Notes: generated by a model not told the origin, from the sequence alone. Positions 18,168 through 28,284 are shown, numbered from the stretch's first letter. The stretch: DNA of 64,000 nt from Pseudomonas sp. Irchel 3A7 (GCF_900187565.1 NZ_FYED01000006.1:248001-312000), one strand, 5' to 3'. Translations and numbers: made by a program.

Positions 18168-20657
18168 ATGGGCAGTATTGAGCAAGACACCATGCCGGTG
18201 ATCAGCGACTTGCGTGACTTCGATCGCCGTTCCGGCAACCGGCTGGAACGATGGGTGTTCAACCACCGGCCGCTGTTTATGCTGTTGATGGCCGCGATCA
18301 CCCTGGTACTGGGCTACATGATGGTAACCCGCCTGGAATTGCGCCCCAGCTTCGAGAAGATGATCCCGCAGAGTCAGCCGTACATTCAGAATTTCCTGGA
18401 GAACCGCCAATCGTTGCGCGGCCTGGGAAGCTCGGTACGGGTGGTGGTGGAGAACACCCAGGGCGACATCTTCGACCCCGAGTACCTGAACGTGCTCAAG
18501 CAGGTCAACGACGAACTGTTCCTCGCCGAGGGCGTCGATCGCGCCTGGATGAAATCGCTGTGGAGCCCGGCGGTGCGCTGGACCGAAGCCACCGAAGAAG
18601 GTTTCCAGGGCGGCCCGGTGATGCCCGATGCCTATCAGGGTACACCTCAAGATATCGAACAACTGCGCCAGAACATCAACCGCGCCGGCATTGTCGGCAG
18701 CCTGGTGGCCAGCGACTTCAAATCGACCATGCTCATTGTCCCGCTGCTGGACAAGGCCTCGGCCACCGGCAGCGGTATCAACTATCACCAGTTTTCACGG
18801 ATGCTTGAAGAGCGCTTGCGCGACAAGATCGAGTTCGCCGGTGACAGCGCGGCGCGCAAGGCCGGGGAGGAGGGCACGGGGCACTACAAGGTGCGGGTGA
18901 TCGGCTTCGCCAAACTGGTGGGTGACCTGATCGACGGCCTGATCCAGGTGATGATGTTCTTCGGCCTGGCGGTGGTCACCTCGCTGGTCATCATCTACCT
19001 CTACACCCGCTGTGTGCGCAGCACCTTGCTGGTGGTCGGCTGTTCGCTGATCGCGGTGGTCTGGCAATTGGGAATTGTCGCCTGGCTGGGTTACGCCATC
19101 GATCCTTACTCCGTGCTGGTGCCGTTCCTGATTTTCGCCATCGGCGTGTCCCACGCGGCGCAGAAGATGAACGGCATCATGCAGGACATCGCCCGAGGCA
19201 CCCATAAACTGGTGGCGGCGCGTTATACCTTCCGTCGTCTGTTCATTGCCGGGGTTACCGCGCTGCTGGCCGACGCCGTCGGTTTCGCGGTGCTGATGCT
19301 GATCGACATTCCGGTGATCCAGGACCTGGCCATCACCGCCAGTATCGGCGTGGCGGTGCTGATCTTCACGTCGCTGTTGCTGATGCCGGTGGCGCTGTCG
19401 TACATCGGCGTGGGCAGCAAGGCCGCCGCCCGTGCATTGAAAATCGACACCCGGGCCGCCGAGCATCGGGGCTTTGGCAAGTTGTGGGACATGCTCGACC
19501 GCTTCACCACACCCAAATGGGCCACGGGCGCGGTCCTGGTCGCCCTGGTGCTGGGCGTTGGCGGCTTCATGGTCAGCCTGCAACTGAAGATCGGCGACCT
19601 CGACAGTGGCGCGCCGGAGCTGCGTGCCGACTCGCGCTATAACCGCGACAACGCCTACATCACCAGCCACTATGCGCTGTCCAGCGACCTGTTCGCGGTG
19701 ATGATCAAGACCGCGCCCGAAGGTTGCCTGAATTACCAGACGCTGATCCTGGCCGATCGCCTGGCCTGGGCGTTGCAACAGCAACCGGGCGTGCAAGCCA
19801 CGGCCTCGCTGGTCAACGCGGTGCGCCAGATCACCGCCGGTACCTTCGAAGGCAACCCCAAGCTCAACAGCATCCAGCGCAACCAGAACGTACTGAACTA
19901 TGCGGCGCAACAGGCCTCGGTCAATGCGCCGGAGCTGTTCAACACCGACTGTTCGCTGATGCCGGTGATTGCTTTCCTCAAGGACCACAAGGCCGAGACC
20001 CTGGACGCGGTGGTGGCTGTCGCCGACCGGTTCGCCAGGGAAAACAGTACCGAGGATCGGCAGTTCCTGCTGGCCGCCGGCACTGCCGGGATTGAAGCGG
20101 CAACCAACATCGTGGTGCGTGAAGCCAACCACACCATGCTGCTTTACGTTTACGCGGCGGTGACGCTGTTTTGCCTGATCACCTTCCGCAGCTGGCGTGC
20201 AACCCTGGTGGCGCTGCTGCCGCTGGTGCTGACGTCGATCCTCTGCGAGGCGTTGATGGTCGCCATGGGCATCGGCGTAAAAGTGGCGACCCTGCCGGTC
20301 ATCGCCCTGGGGGTCGGGATTGGTGTGGACTATGCGCTGTACTTGCTCAGCGTGCAGTTGCAATACCAGCGCCAGGGCATGCCCTTGGCACAGGCCTACC
20401 GCAACGCGGTGTCGTTCACCGGCCGGGTGGTGGGGCTGGTGGGCATCACTCTGGCAGCGGGTGTCGTGTGCTGGGCCTGGTCGCCGATCAAGTTCCAGGC
20501 CGACATGGGCATCCTGCTGACCTTCATGTTCCTGTGGAACATGCTCGGTGCCTTGATCCTGATTCCGGCGCTGTCGTTCTTTCTGCTGCGAAACATCACT
20601 CCCGTTCCGTCTACGTCCGCTGAACGTTCGACGGAGCTTGTCGGCGTCCACTCCTGA
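18168..20657 (+). CDS. MMPL/RND-family permease
   Basis: An 829-residue inner-membrane protein of the RND superfamily, MMPL type. It has one helix near residues 40-58, a large periplasmic loop, a helix bundle around 255-415, a second helix near 450, a second loop, and a final bundle after about 650. GVGIGVDYALYLLSV is the conserved transmembrane segment carrying the Asp for proton coupling. It lacks a membrane fusion protein or OMF neighbour, so it is not a classical drug pump. With DUF1302, DUF1329 and YCF48 genes it more likely moves a hydrophobic molecule. Start alternatives are 18168 and 18192. Confidence 0.87.
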   Translation: MGSIEQDTMPVISDLRDFDRRSGNRLERWVFNHRPLFMLLMAAITLVLGYMMVTRLELRPSFEKMIPQSQPYIQNFLENRQSLRGLGSSVRVVVENTQGDIFDPEYLNVLKQVNDELFLAEGVDRAWMKSLWSPAVRWTEATEEGFQGGPVMPDAYQGTPQDIEQLRQNINRAGIVGSLVASDFKSTMLIVPLLDKASATGSGINYHQFSRMLEERLRDKIEFAGDSAARKAGEEGTGHYKVRVIGFAKLVGDLIDGLIQVMMFFGLAVVTSLVIIYLYTRCVRSTLLVVGCSLIAVVWQLGIVAWLGYAIDPYSVLVPFLIFAIGVSHAAQKMNGIMQDIARGTHKLVAARYTFRRLFIAGVTALLADAVGFAVLMLIDIPVIQDLAITASIGVAVLIFTSLLLMPVALSYIGVGSKAAARALKIDTRAAEHRGFGKLWDMLDRFTTPKWATGAVLVALVLGVGGFMVSLQLKIGDLDSGAPELRADSRYNRDNAYITSHYALSSDLFAVMIKTAPEGCLNYQTLILADRLAWALQQQPGVQATASLVNAVRQITAGTFEGNPKLNSIQRNQNVLNYAAQQASVNAPELFNTDCSLMPVIAFLKDHKAETLDAVVAVADRFARENSTEDRQFLLAAGTAGIEAATNIVVREANHTMLLYVYAAVTLFCLITFRSWRATLVALLPLVLTSILCEALMVAMGIGVKVATLPVIALGVGIGVDYALYLLSVQLQYQRQGMPLAQAYRNAVSFTGRVVGLVGITLAAGVVCWAWSPIKFQADMGILLTFMFLWNMLGALILIPALSFFLLRNITPVPSTSAERSTELVGVHS

Positions 20658-20733
20658 GCGTCCTCTCATAAGAGTGCCACTTCCATTGACCAGGGCATCG
20701 TCGATGCCCTGACATTGCCTGAGTATTTCAAAC

Positions 20734-22512
20734 ATGTCTGATTACCAAGCGCCGCTGCGCGACATCCGGTTCGTACTCAACGAAGTTTTCAATGTTTCCA
20801 CGTTGTGGGCCGCCATGCCTGCCTTGGCCGAGGTGGTGGATCAAGACACCGCGAGCGCGGTGCTTGAAGAGGCCGGCAAAGTAGCCGCCGGCCTCATCGC
20901 CCCCCTCAATCGCAGTGGCGACGAGCAGGGCTGTTCCTGGAGTCACGGCGAGGTGACTACGCCTGACGGTTTTGTTGACGCCTACCGTGCCTTTGCCGAG
21001 GGTGGCTGGGTCGGCGTGGGCGGTGATCCGGCCTACGGCGGCATGGGCATGCCCAAGGCGATTTCGGCTCAGGTCGAGGAAATGGTCAACGCGGCCAATC
21101 TTTCCTTCGGCCTGTACCCGATGCTGACCGCCGGGGCTTGCCTGTCGATCAATGCCCACGCCAGCGAAGAGCTGAAAGCCGCCTATCTGCCGAACATGTA
21201 TGCCGGGGTCTGGACCGGTTCCATGTGCCTGACCGAGCCGCACGCCGGCACCGACCTGGGGATCATCCGCACCAAGGCCGAGCCTCAGGCCGACGGTTCC
21301 TACAAGGTCAGCGGCACCAAGATCTTCATCACCGGCGGCGAGCACGACCTCACCGAAAACATCATCCATCTGGTGCTGGCCAAGCTGCCGGACGCGCCGG
21401 CGGGGCCGAAAGGCATTTCGCTGTTCCTGGTGCCCAAATTCCTGGTCAATGCCGACGGCAGCCTGGGTGCACGCAACCCGGTGAATTGCGGTTCGATCGA
21501 ACACAAGATGGGCATCCAGGCATCGGCCACGTGCGTGATGAACTTCGATGAAGCCGTGGGTTATCTGGTCGGCGAGCCGAACAAAGGCCTGGCGGCGATG
21601 TTCACCATGATGAACTACGAACGCCTGGGCGTTGGTATCCAGGGCTTGGCCACGGCCGAGCGTTCTTATCAAAATGCGCTGGCTTACGCCCGTGACCGCC
21701 TGCAAAGCCGTTCCCCGACCGGCGCGCAGAACAAGGACAAGGTGGCCGACCCGATCATCGTCCACCCGGACGTGCGTCGCATGCTGCTGACCATGAAAGC
21801 TTCCAACGAAGGCGGCCGTGCTTTCTCGACCTACGTGGCGATGCAACTGGACACCGCCAAGTTCAGCGAAGACGCCACCACGCGCAAACGTGCGGAAGAC
21901 CTGGTGGCGCTGCTGACCCCGGTGGCCAAGGCGTTCCTCACCGATCTTGGCCTGGAAACCACCGTGCACGGCCAGCAAGTGTTCGGCGGCCACGGCTACA
22001 TCCGCGAATGGGGCCAGGAGCAACTGGTGCGCGACGTGCGTATCACCCAGATCTACGAAGGCACCAACGGCATTCAGGCGCTGGATTTGGTCGGGCGCAA
22101 GATCGTGGGTAACGGCGGCGCGGCCTACAAGCTGTTCGCCGATGAAATCCGCCACTTCACCACCACGGCGGGTACCGAGCTGGCGGAATTCGTCAAGCCG
22201 CTCGACGCGGCCCTGGATAACCTCGACGAACTGACCGCCTGGGTGCTGGATCGCTGCCAAAACAATCCGCAAGAGATCGGCGCCGCTTCGGTGGAGTACC
22301 TGCAAGTGTTCGGCTACACCGCCTACGCCTACATGTGGGCCTTGATGGCCAAGGCAGCTTTCGGCAAGGAGGCGCAGGACGAGTTCTATGCGAGCAAACT
22401 GGGCACGGCGCGGTTCTATTTCGCCCGTCTGTTGCCGCGGATCCACTCGTTGAGCGCCTCGGTGAAAGCCGGCAGCGAGTCGCTGTTTCTGCTCGACGCA
22501 TCGCAGTTCTGA
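20734..22512 (+). CDS. Acyl-CoA dehydrogenase with C-terminal extension domain
   Basis: A 592-residue FAD enzyme that introduces the alpha-beta double bond in acyl-CoA. The N-terminal YQAPLRDIRFVLNEVF is the signature of the long acyl-CoA dehydrogenase subfamily. MCLTEPHAGTDLG and the catalytic Glu region ITQIYEGTNGIQALDL (about residue 440) follow. The last about 130 residues form the subfamily's extra C-terminal domain. It follows the permease by 76 bp and precedes a CoA ligase, suggesting beta-oxidation of the imported acid. A short palindrome (20691-20711) upstream has no T run. Confidence 0.9.
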   Translation: MSDYQAPLRDIRFVLNEVFNVSTLWAAMPALAEVVDQDTASAVLEEAGKVAAGLIAPLNRSGDEQGCSWSHGEVTTPDGFVDAYRAFAEGGWVGVGGDPAYGGMGMPKAISAQVEEMVNAANLSFGLYPMLTAGACLSINAHASEELKAAYLPNMYAGVWTGSMCLTEPHAGTDLGIIRTKAEPQADGSYKVSGTKIFITGGEHDLTENIIHLVLAKLPDAPAGPKGISLFLVPKFLVNADGSLGARNPVNCGSIEHKMGIQASATCVMNFDEAVGYLVGEPNKGLAAMFTMMNYERLGVGIQGLATAERSYQNALAYARDRLQSRSPTGAQNKDKVADPIIVHPDVRRMLLTMKASNEGGRAFSTYVAMQLDTAKFSEDATTRKRAEDLVALLTPVAKAFLTDLGLETTVHGQQVFGGHGYIREWGQEQLVRDVRITQIYEGTNGIQALDLVGRKIVGNGGAAYKLFADEIRHFTTTAGTELAEFVKPLDAALDNLDELTAWVLDRCQNNPQEIGAASVEYLQVFGYTAYAYMWALMAKAAFGKEAQDEFYASKLGTARFYFARLLPRIHSLSASVKAGSESLFLLDASQF

Positions 22513-22539
22513 TCAGCGACTATCCATGCGACTCGACCT

Positions 22540-22637
22540 CCTGTGGGAGCGAGCCTGCTCGCCAATGCAATGGGTCAGCTGACGACAATGCTGACTGACC
22601 CGACGCTTTCGCGAGCAGGCTCGCTCCCACAAGGGGC
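22540..22637. repeat. REPIN doublet between acyl-CoA dehydrogenase and ligase genes
   Basis: A plus-oriented REP (22540-22563) and an inverted one (22607-22636) flank about 43 bp. The transcript can form a long hairpin with a loop. Open reading frames through this doublet give the artefact peptide MGASLLA. Confidence 0.9.
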
Positions 22638-22683
22638 GCCGCATCGCAGCTCTGACAACCAACAGCATCAGGAAGAGTTCACT

Positions 22684-24330
22684 GTGGTGACCACAAAAAT
22701 AATCGCGCCCGCGCAAGACGCCTACACCTATCCCTTGTTGATCAAGAGCCTGCTGCTCTCGGGCGGACGCTATTGCCCCGATCAGGAAATCGTCTACGCG
22801 GACAAGCTGCGCTACAACTACCAGACACTCAACGAACGGATAAAACGCCTGGCCGACGCGCTGACGAAAGCCGGGGTCAAGGCCGGGGATACCGTGGCTT
22901 TGCTGGATTGGGACAGCCACCGCTATCTGGAATGTTTTTTTGCCGTGCCGATGATCGGCGCCGTGCTGCACACGGTGAACATTCGCCTGTCCGCCGAGCA
23001 GGTGCTCTACACGATGAACCACGCCGAGGATGATCTGGTGCTGGTTCATGACGATTTCCTGCCGTTGATCGAGCAGATTCACGATCAGCTGACGACCGTC
23101 AAAGGCTTTGTCCAGCTCAGTGACGGCGAAGCGCCCGCGACCACGCTGCCGGTGGTGGGTGAATACGAATGCCTGCTGGCGGGTGCGAAACCGCATTTCG
23201 ACTTCCCGGACTTCGATGAACACTCGGTAGCGACCCTGTTCTATACCACCGGCACCACCGGCGACCCCAAGGGCGTTTACTTCACCCATCGCCAGTTGGT
23301 GCTGCATACGCTCAACGCCGTCGGCACCCTCGGCGTGTACCAGGGCCTGCCGTTGCTGCGTTCCGATGACGTGTACATGCCCATTACCCCGATGTTCCAC
23401 GTTCATGCCTGGGGCGTGCCCTATGTCGCGACCTTGATGGGGATCAAGCAGGTTTACCCCGGTCGCTACGAGCCCAATAGCCTGGTCCGTCTGTACCGCG
23501 AAGAAGAGGTCAGCTTTTCCCACTGCGTACCGACGATTCTGCAAATGATCCTGGGCTGTGACGAAGCGGCCCGAACCGATTTCAGTGGCTGGAAAATGCT
23601 CCTGGGCGGCAGCGCCTTGACCCACGGGCTCGCCGCCCAGGCAACGGAACGGGGTATGCGCGTGCACAGCGGATACGGGATGTCCGAGACCTGTCCATTG
23701 CTGTGCCTGTCCCACCTGAGCGACGCCGAACTTGCGCAACCGGCGCAAGATCAGGTGGCCGCGCGGATCAAGACCGGGGTGGCGGTGCCGATGGTCGACC
23801 TGCGGATCATCGATGCCGGCGGCAACGAGGTCGCTCAGGATGGCGAGGCGCTGGGCGAAATCGTGGTCCGTGCCCCGTGGTTGACCCAGGGTTACCTCAA
23901 AGCGCCCGAGCAAGGCGCGCAACTGTGGGAAAACGGCTGGATGCACACCGGCGACATTGCTTCGATCGATGCCCTGGGTGTCGTGGAAATCAAGGACCGG
24001 ATCAAGGACGTGATCAAGACGGGCGGCGAGTGGATCAGCTCATTGGAGCTGGAAAGCCTGATCAGCGAGCATCCGGCCGTCACGTCGGTGGCGGTTGTCG
24101 GCATTCCTGATGCGCAGTGGGGGGAGCGGCCGGTGGCGCTGGTTGTTTGCGCGCCGGGACAGTGTCTTACCGAGTCAACGCTGGCGGCTCATTTGCTTCA
24201 ATACGTCGAGAGCGGCCGCATCAACAAGTGGGCGATCCCGAGGCAGATCAGGGTGGTGGCGGACATACCGAAAACCAGTGTCGGGAAGATCAACAAGAAG
24301 CTGATCAGGGAGCAGGAGATGAGTCTGTAA
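22684..24330 (+). CDS. Fatty acyl-CoA ligase, AlkK-like (AMP-forming)
   Basis: A 548-residue adenylate-forming enzyme that activates a carboxylic acid to its CoA thioester using ATP. The P-loop-like YTTGTTGDPKGVYFTHR, the HSGYGMSETCPL motif and the C-terminal KTGGEWISSLELE and GKINKK (catalytic Lys) are visible. Overall similarity is to medium/long-chain AlkK-type ligases. The GTG at 22684 after AGGAAGAG is chosen; the open frame reaching 22543 runs through the REPIN and should not be used. It is probably the activation step of the same pathway as the dehydrogenase. Confidence 0.88.
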   Translation: MVTTKIIAPAQDAYTYPLLIKSLLLSGGRYCPDQEIVYADKLRYNYQTLNERIKRLADALTKAGVKAGDTVALLDWDSHRYLECFFAVPMIGAVLHTVNIRLSAEQVLYTMNHAEDDLVLVHDDFLPLIEQIHDQLTTVKGFVQLSDGEAPATTLPVVGEYECLLAGAKPHFDFPDFDEHSVATLFYTTGTTGDPKGVYFTHRQLVLHTLNAVGTLGVYQGLPLLRSDDVYMPITPMFHVHAWGVPYVATLMGIKQVYPGRYEPNSLVRLYREEEVSFSHCVPTILQMILGCDEAARTDFSGWKMLLGGSALTHGLAAQATERGMRVHSGYGMSETCPLLCLSHLSDAELAQPAQDQVAARIKTGVAVPMVDLRIIDAGGNEVAQDGEALGEIVVRAPWLTQGYLKAPEQGAQLWENGWMHTGDIASIDALGVVEIKDRIKDVIKTGGEWISSLELESLISEHPAVTSVAVVGIPDAQWGERPVALVVCAPGQCLTESTLAAHLLQYVESGRINKWAIPRQIRVVADIPKTSVGKINKKLIREQEMSL

Positions 24331-24345
24331 GCGACGATGATCCAC

Positions 24346-24440
24346 TGTGGGAGCGAGCCTGCTCGCGAAAGCGGTAGGTCAGTCAGCATGGATGTTGAAT
24401 GATCAGCCGTCTTCGCGAGCAGGCTCGCTCCCACAGGGGG
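24346..24440. repeat. REPIN doublet after the acyl-CoA ligase gene
   Basis: A plus REP (24346-24371) and an inverted REP (24411-24440) lie in the convergent gap between the ligase and the DUF5064 gene. The structure may help end both transcripts. Confidence 0.9.
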
Positions 24441-24446
24441 AGTGGG

Positions 24447-24809
24447 TTATTCCAGGTGTTCGGGCTTTACCGGGTCGCCGGATTTCATGTTCAACTGCAC
24501 CCGCACATCTTCGAACATCGCGTCGTAGTACTTGTGAATCGACCCAATGCTGCTCAGCGCCTTGGGAATCCCGTACTTTTCCGCGATTTTCGTCACGTTG
24601 CTGGCGAAGTTGTAGGCCTGATCCTTGGGCAGGAAGAAGGGGTCGTTGACCTCTTTGCCCTGGATCGTGCCATGCATCTTGAACAGCATGCCTTTGCCTT
24701 CCTTGGGGTCCTGCGCCACCTCGTAGTCGATATGGATGTTGTAACTGACATCGTCCTTGTTCAGCGCGTGGCGCTCGATGTGCAAATGACCGGGCTCGAA
24801 CGTAGCCAT
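24447..24809 (-). CDS. DUF5064 family protein
   Basis: A 120-residue small soluble protein, with no signal peptide or helices spanning the membrane. I recognise it as the Pseudomonas DUF5064 family from its sequence and its place at the end of the arc operon. The function is unknown. The start is preceded by AAGGAGAG. It lies 65 bp after arcC on the same strand with a hairpin between, so it is probably transcribed from the arc promoter at reduced level or from its own. A role in anaerobic or arginine metabolism is only inferred from position. Confidence 0.75.
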   Translation of the reverse strand: MATFEPGHLHIERHALNKDDVSYNIHIDYEVAQDPKEGKGMLFKMHGTIQGKEVNDPFFLPKDQAYNFASNVTKIAEKYGIPKALSSIGSIHKYYDAMFEDVRVQLNMKSGDPVKPEHLE

Positions 24810-24837
24810 GTCGTCTCTCCTTTGAAGGTCTTGGAGA

Positions 24838-24860
24838 AGGGCAGACCCTGGATCTGCCCT
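24838..24860 (-). terminator. Hairpin between arcC and the DUF5064 gene
   Basis: A perfect 8-bp stem AGGGCAGA/TCTGCCCT with a 7-base loop. In the arc transcript direction it is not followed by a U run (the T run is on the plus-strand side), so it may be an attenuator or mRNA-stabilising stem rather than a full terminator. Confidence 0.45.
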
Positions 24861-24874
24861 GGGAGTTTATTTTT

Positions 24875-25804
24875 TTAAACGTAGCTGATGCCAGGTTTTT
24901 CCGTACTGATGCGGGTGCCGGCCTTGCCCTGCACAATCGCCTCGATATCCGAGAGCGAACCGATCACTGCGACTTTCCCCGTGTTGCGCGCAAACTCACA
25001 GGCGGCCTGGACCTTGGGCCCCATGGAACCGGCGGCGAAGCCGAGTTTTTCGATTTCATCGGGGTGGGCCTGGGCAATGGCTTTCTGGGTGGGTTTGCCG
25101 TAATCGATGAAAGCCGCATTAACGTCGGTGGCGATGACCAGCAAATCGCTTTCCAGCTGTTCGGCCAGCAGCGCCGAGCACAGGTCCTTGTCGATGACCG
25201 CTTCCACGCCTTCGAGCTTGCCCGGCGACGTATACATCGTCGGTATGCCGCCACCGCCGGCGCAGATCACAATGCTGTTTTTTTCCAGCAACCACTTGAT
25301 CGGGCGAATCTCGAAAATGCGCTTGGGTTTGGGGCTGGCCACCACGCGCCGGAATTTGTCGCCGTCCGGGGCAATCGCCCAGCCTTTTTCGGCGGCGAGT
25401 TTCTCCGCTTCGGCTTTGGTATAGACCGGGCCGATGGGTTTGGTCGGATTCTGGAACGCCGGGTCATTGGCGTCGACTTCGACCTGAGTCAGCAGTGTGG
25501 CGAAAGGCACTTCGAAGGCCAGCAGGTTGCCCAGTTCCTGTTCGATGATATAGCCGATCATGCCTTCGGTTTCAGCGCCGAGCACGTCCAGCGGATAGGG
25601 GGAAACGGAAGTGTAGGCGGCCGCTTGCAGCGACAGCAGGCCGACCTGCGGACCGTTACCGTGGGCGATCACCAGTTGGTTGCCGGGGTGGATCTTGGCG
25701 ATCTGTTCGGTGGCGATCCGGATGTTGGCACGCTGGTTGTCCGCCGTCATGGGTTCACCCCGGCGGAGCAGGGCGTTACCGCCCAGAGCAACGACGATAC
25801 GCAT
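24875..25804 (-). CDS. arcC: Carbamate kinase
   Basis: A 309-residue amino acid kinase family protein. It transfers the phosphate of carbamoyl phosphate to ADP, giving ATP, CO2 and ammonia in the last step of the arginine deiminase pathway. [15 protein letters not shown] at the N-terminus, [14 protein letters not shown], and [10 protein letters not shown] with [12 protein letters not shown] (about residue 215) are diagnostic. It is the last enzyme gene of arcDABC and is separated from arcB by a REPIN. Length matches known pseudomonad ArcC. Confidence 0.96.
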   Translation of the reverse strand: MRIVVALGGNALLRRGEPMTADNQRANIRIATEQIAKIHPGNQLVIAHGNGPQVGLLSLQAAAYTSVSPYPLDVLGAETEGMIGYIIEQELGNLLAFEVPFATLLTQVEVDANDPAFQNPTKPIGPVYTKAEAEKLAAEKGWAIAPDGDKFRRVVASPKPKRIFEIRPIKWLLEKNSIVICAGGGGIPTMYTSPGKLEGVEAVIDKDLCSALLAEQLESDLLVIATDVNAAFIDYGKPTQKAIAQAHPDEIEKLGFAAGSMGPKVQAACEFARNTGKVAVIGSLSDIEAIVQGKAGTRISTEKPGISYV

Positions 25805-25846
25805 GATGCAGTCCTTCTTAAAGAGAAGTAAGCGGTGACTCGGTCT

Positions 25847-25941
25847 CCTGTGGGAGCGAGCCTGCTCGCGAAAGCGGTGTGCCAGTCAACAACGATGTTG
25901 AATGATCCACCGTTTTCGCGAGCAGGCTCGCTCCCACAAAG
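25847..25941. repeat. REPIN doublet between arcB and arcC
   Basis: A plus REP (25848-25875) and an inverted REP (25913-25940) occupy most of the 156-bp gap inside the arc operon. A stable stem here would be expected to affect the balance of arcB and arcC mRNA. Confidence 0.9.
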
Positions 25942-25960
25942 AGCAAACCCGGGTGAGCCG

Positions 25961-26971
25961 TTAAAGATCAGCCAAAGTCGACACCAGAATCGCCTTGATG
26001 GTGTGCATGCGGTTTTCCGCTTGCTCGAAAGCGATGCAGGCCGGTGACTCGAACACGTCATCGGTCACTTCGATGCCGTTCTTCAAGTTCGGGTATTGCT
26101 CGGCAATTTGCTTGCCGACCTTGGTTTCGCTGTTATGAAACGCCGGCAAGCAGTGCATGAACTTGGTGCGCGGATTGCCGCTGGCCTTCATCAGTTCGGC
26201 GTTGACCTGGTACGGTAGCAATTGCTGGATGCGCTCGGCCCAGGCTTCGACGGGCTCGCCCATCGACACCCAAACGTCGGTGTGAATAAAGTCCACACCC
26301 TTGACCGCGGCTTTAGGGTCTTCGGTCAGGGTAATCCGGGCGCCGCTTTCTTCGCCGTATTGTTTGCAACGAGCCACCAGGTCGTCCGCCGGCCACAGGG
26401 CCTTCGGCGCGCAGATGCGCACGTCCATGCCCAGCTTGGCGCCGATCAGCAACAAGGAATTGCCCATATTGTTGCGAGCGTCGCCGAGATAGGCGTAGCT
26501 GATTTCATGGATCGGCTTGTCGGCATGTTCACGCATGGTCAGCACGTCGGCGATCATTTGCGTTGGGTGGTATTCATCGGTCAATCCGTTGAACACCGGC
26601 ACGCCGGCAAACTTCGCCAGTTCCTCGACGATTTCCTGTTTAAAGCCACGGTATTCGATCGCGTCGTACATGCGCCCCAGCACGCGAGCGGTGTCCTTCA
26701 TGCTTTCCTTGTGGCCGATCTGCGAGGAGTTCGGGTCGATGTAGGTGACGTTGGCGCCTTGGTCATAGGCCGCGACCTCGAACGCGCAGCGGGTGCGGGT
26801 CGAGGTTTTTTCGAAGATCAGCGCGATGTTGTTGCCCTTGAGGTGCTGTTGTTCGGTGCCGGTGTACTTGGCGCGCTTGAGGTCGCGGGACAGGTCGAGC
26901 AGATAGCGCAATTCGCGAGCGGTATGGTGTTCCAGGCTCAGCAAGTTGCGATTATGAATATTGAACGCCAT
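25961..26971 (-). CDS. arcB: Ornithine carbamoyltransferase, catabolic
   Basis: A 336-residue enzyme that phosphorolyses citrulline to ornithine and carbamoyl phosphate in the arginine deiminase pathway. The carbamoyl-phosphate site [11 protein letters not shown] (about residues 54-64) and the ornithine-site HCLPAFH (about 272-278) are visible. Length equals that of the catabolic P. aeruginosa enzyme. It follows arcA by 25 bp with RBS AGGAG. Position and length favour the catabolic ArcB over the anabolic ArgF. Confidence 0.96.
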   Translation of the reverse strand: MAFNIHNRNLLSLEHHTARELRYLLDLSRDLKRAKYTGTEQQHLKGNNIALIFEKTSTRTRCAFEVAAYDQGANVTYIDPNSSQIGHKESMKDTARVLGRMYDAIEYRGFKQEIVEELAKFAGVPVFNGLTDEYHPTQMIADVLTMREHADKPIHEISYAYLGDARNNMGNSLLLIGAKLGMDVRICAPKALWPADDLVARCKQYGEESGARITLTEDPKAAVKGVDFIHTDVWVSMGEPVEAWAERIQQLLPYQVNAELMKASGNPRTKFMHCLPAFHNSETKVGKQIAEQYPNLKNGIEVTDDVFESPACIAFEQAENRMHTIKAILVSTLADL

Positions 26972-26996
26972 TTTTTGATCTCCTAAGGTTTATAGG

Positions 26997-28253
26997 TCAG
27001 TAGTCAATCGGGTCGCGAATGATCGGGCAGGTCATGCAGTGGCCGCCGCCGCGTCCGCGCCCGAGTTCGCCGGCGCTGATGGTGATCACTTCCACACCGG
27101 CCTTGCGCAGCAGGGTGTTGGTGTAGGTGTTGCGGTCATAGCCAATGACCACGCCAGGTTCCACCGCCACCACGTTGTTGCCGTCGTCCCATTGCTCGCG
27201 TTCGGCAGCGAAGCTGTTGCCGCCGGTTTCCACCACGCGCAATTGCTTCAGATTCAAGGACTCGGCAACCACGTCGATGAACGATTTGTTTTCCCGTCGA
27301 ACATCCATGCCATACGGTTTGCTGTCGTCGGGACGCAGGACAAATGGCACGATTTCCCGCACAACTTCCGGGAAGACCGTGACCAGATCGCGGTCGCAGA
27401 AGCTGAATACGGTGTCCAGGTGCATCGCCGCGCGGGATTTTGGCAAGCCGGCGACCACGACTTTTTCCACTGCGCCATTGTTGAACAGCGACTGCGCCAG
27501 CTGGGCGATGGCCTGACGGGATGTCCGTTCGCCCATGCCGATCAACACGACGCCGTTACCGATCGGCATGACGTCACCGCCCTCGAGTGTGGACTGACCG
27601 TGATCCTTGTCCGGATCGCCGTACCAGACTTCGAAGGAGGCGTTGGTGAACTCGGGGTGGAATTTGTAGATGGCGGTGGTCAGCAGGGTTTCCTGCCGCC
27701 GAGCCGGCCAGTACATCGGGTTGAGTGTTACGCCGCCGTAGATCCAGCAGGTGGTGTCGCGGGTGAACTGGGTGTTGGGTAATGGCGGCAACAGAAAGCT
27801 GGAGTGGCCCAGGTAATCGCGGTACATCTTGATCACGGCGGAGCCTTCGCTTTCCGGTAGATCCTCACCGGCCACGCCGCCGATGAGGAACTCGGCCAGC
27901 TTGCGTGGCTCCAGGCCTTCGAGCCAGCTGCGCACCTCGTTGGTCAGGCCGAGGCCTACAGTGTCGGAGGTGATCTTGCGATCCAGAATCCATTTAAGGG
28001 CTTCAGGGTTCTGGACTGTATCGGTCAGCAGGTTATGCATTTCCAGTACATCGATACCACGTTCGCGCATTTTGGTGACGAAATCGAAGTGATCGCGCTT
28101 GGCCTGATTGACCCAGATCACATCGTCGAAAAGCAACTCGTCGCAGTTGCTCGGGGTCAGCCGCTGATGGGCCAGTCCGGGAGAGCAAACCATGACTTTG
28201 CGCAATTTGCCGGCTTCGGAGTGAACGCCGTACTTAACTTTTTCCTTGGACAT
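26997..28253 (-). CDS. arcA: Arginine deiminase
   Basis: A 418-residue guanidine-modifying enzyme hydrolysing arginine to citrulline and ammonia in the cytosol. The catalytic cysteine is in GGGHCMTCP near the C-terminus, and [12 protein letters not shown] plus HLDTVFSF hold other active-site residues. I start at the ATG at 28253, 9 bp after GGAGG; the GTG one codon upstream is possible but too close to the RBS. It lies 31 bp after arcD in arcDABC, giving fermentative ATP formation from arginine under oxygen limitation. Confidence 0.96.
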   Translation of the reverse strand: MSKEKVKYGVHSEAGKLRKVMVCSPGLAHQRLTPSNCDELLFDDVIWVNQAKRDHFDFVTKMRERGIDVLEMHNLLTDTVQNPEALKWILDRKITSDTVGLGLTNEVRSWLEGLEPRKLAEFLIGGVAGEDLPESEGSAVIKMYRDYLGHSSFLLPPLPNTQFTRDTTCWIYGGVTLNPMYWPARRQETLLTTAIYKFHPEFTNASFEVWYGDPDKDHGQSTLEGGDVMPIGNGVVLIGMGERTSRQAIAQLAQSLFNNGAVEKVVVAGLPKSRAAMHLDTVFSFCDRDLVTVFPEVVREIVPFVLRPDDSKPYGMDVRRENKSFIDVVAESLNLKQLRVVETGGNSFAAEREQWDDGNNVVAVEPGVVIGYDRNTYTNTLLRKAGVEVITISAGELGRGRGGGHCMTCPIIRDPIDY

Positions 28254-28284
28254 CACAGTAATCCTCCGGATGACAAATCATTTA

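Noticed and set aside
20691..20711. CAGGGCATCG palindrome as a terminator after the MMPL gene
   Set aside because: The stem has a single-base centre and no T run, and the downstream acyl-CoA dehydrogenase is probably co-transcribed.
18795..20735. 646-residue frame antisense to the MMPL permease
   Set aside because: It is a typical high-GC shadow frame, rich in His, Gln and Arg with no domain; the opposite strand encodes a clear RND permease.
22543..22683. N-terminal extension of the acyl-CoA ligase (MGASLLA start)
   Set aside because: It is a translation of the REPIN; the same peptide appears at other REP sites. A GTG with a good RBS lies at 22684.
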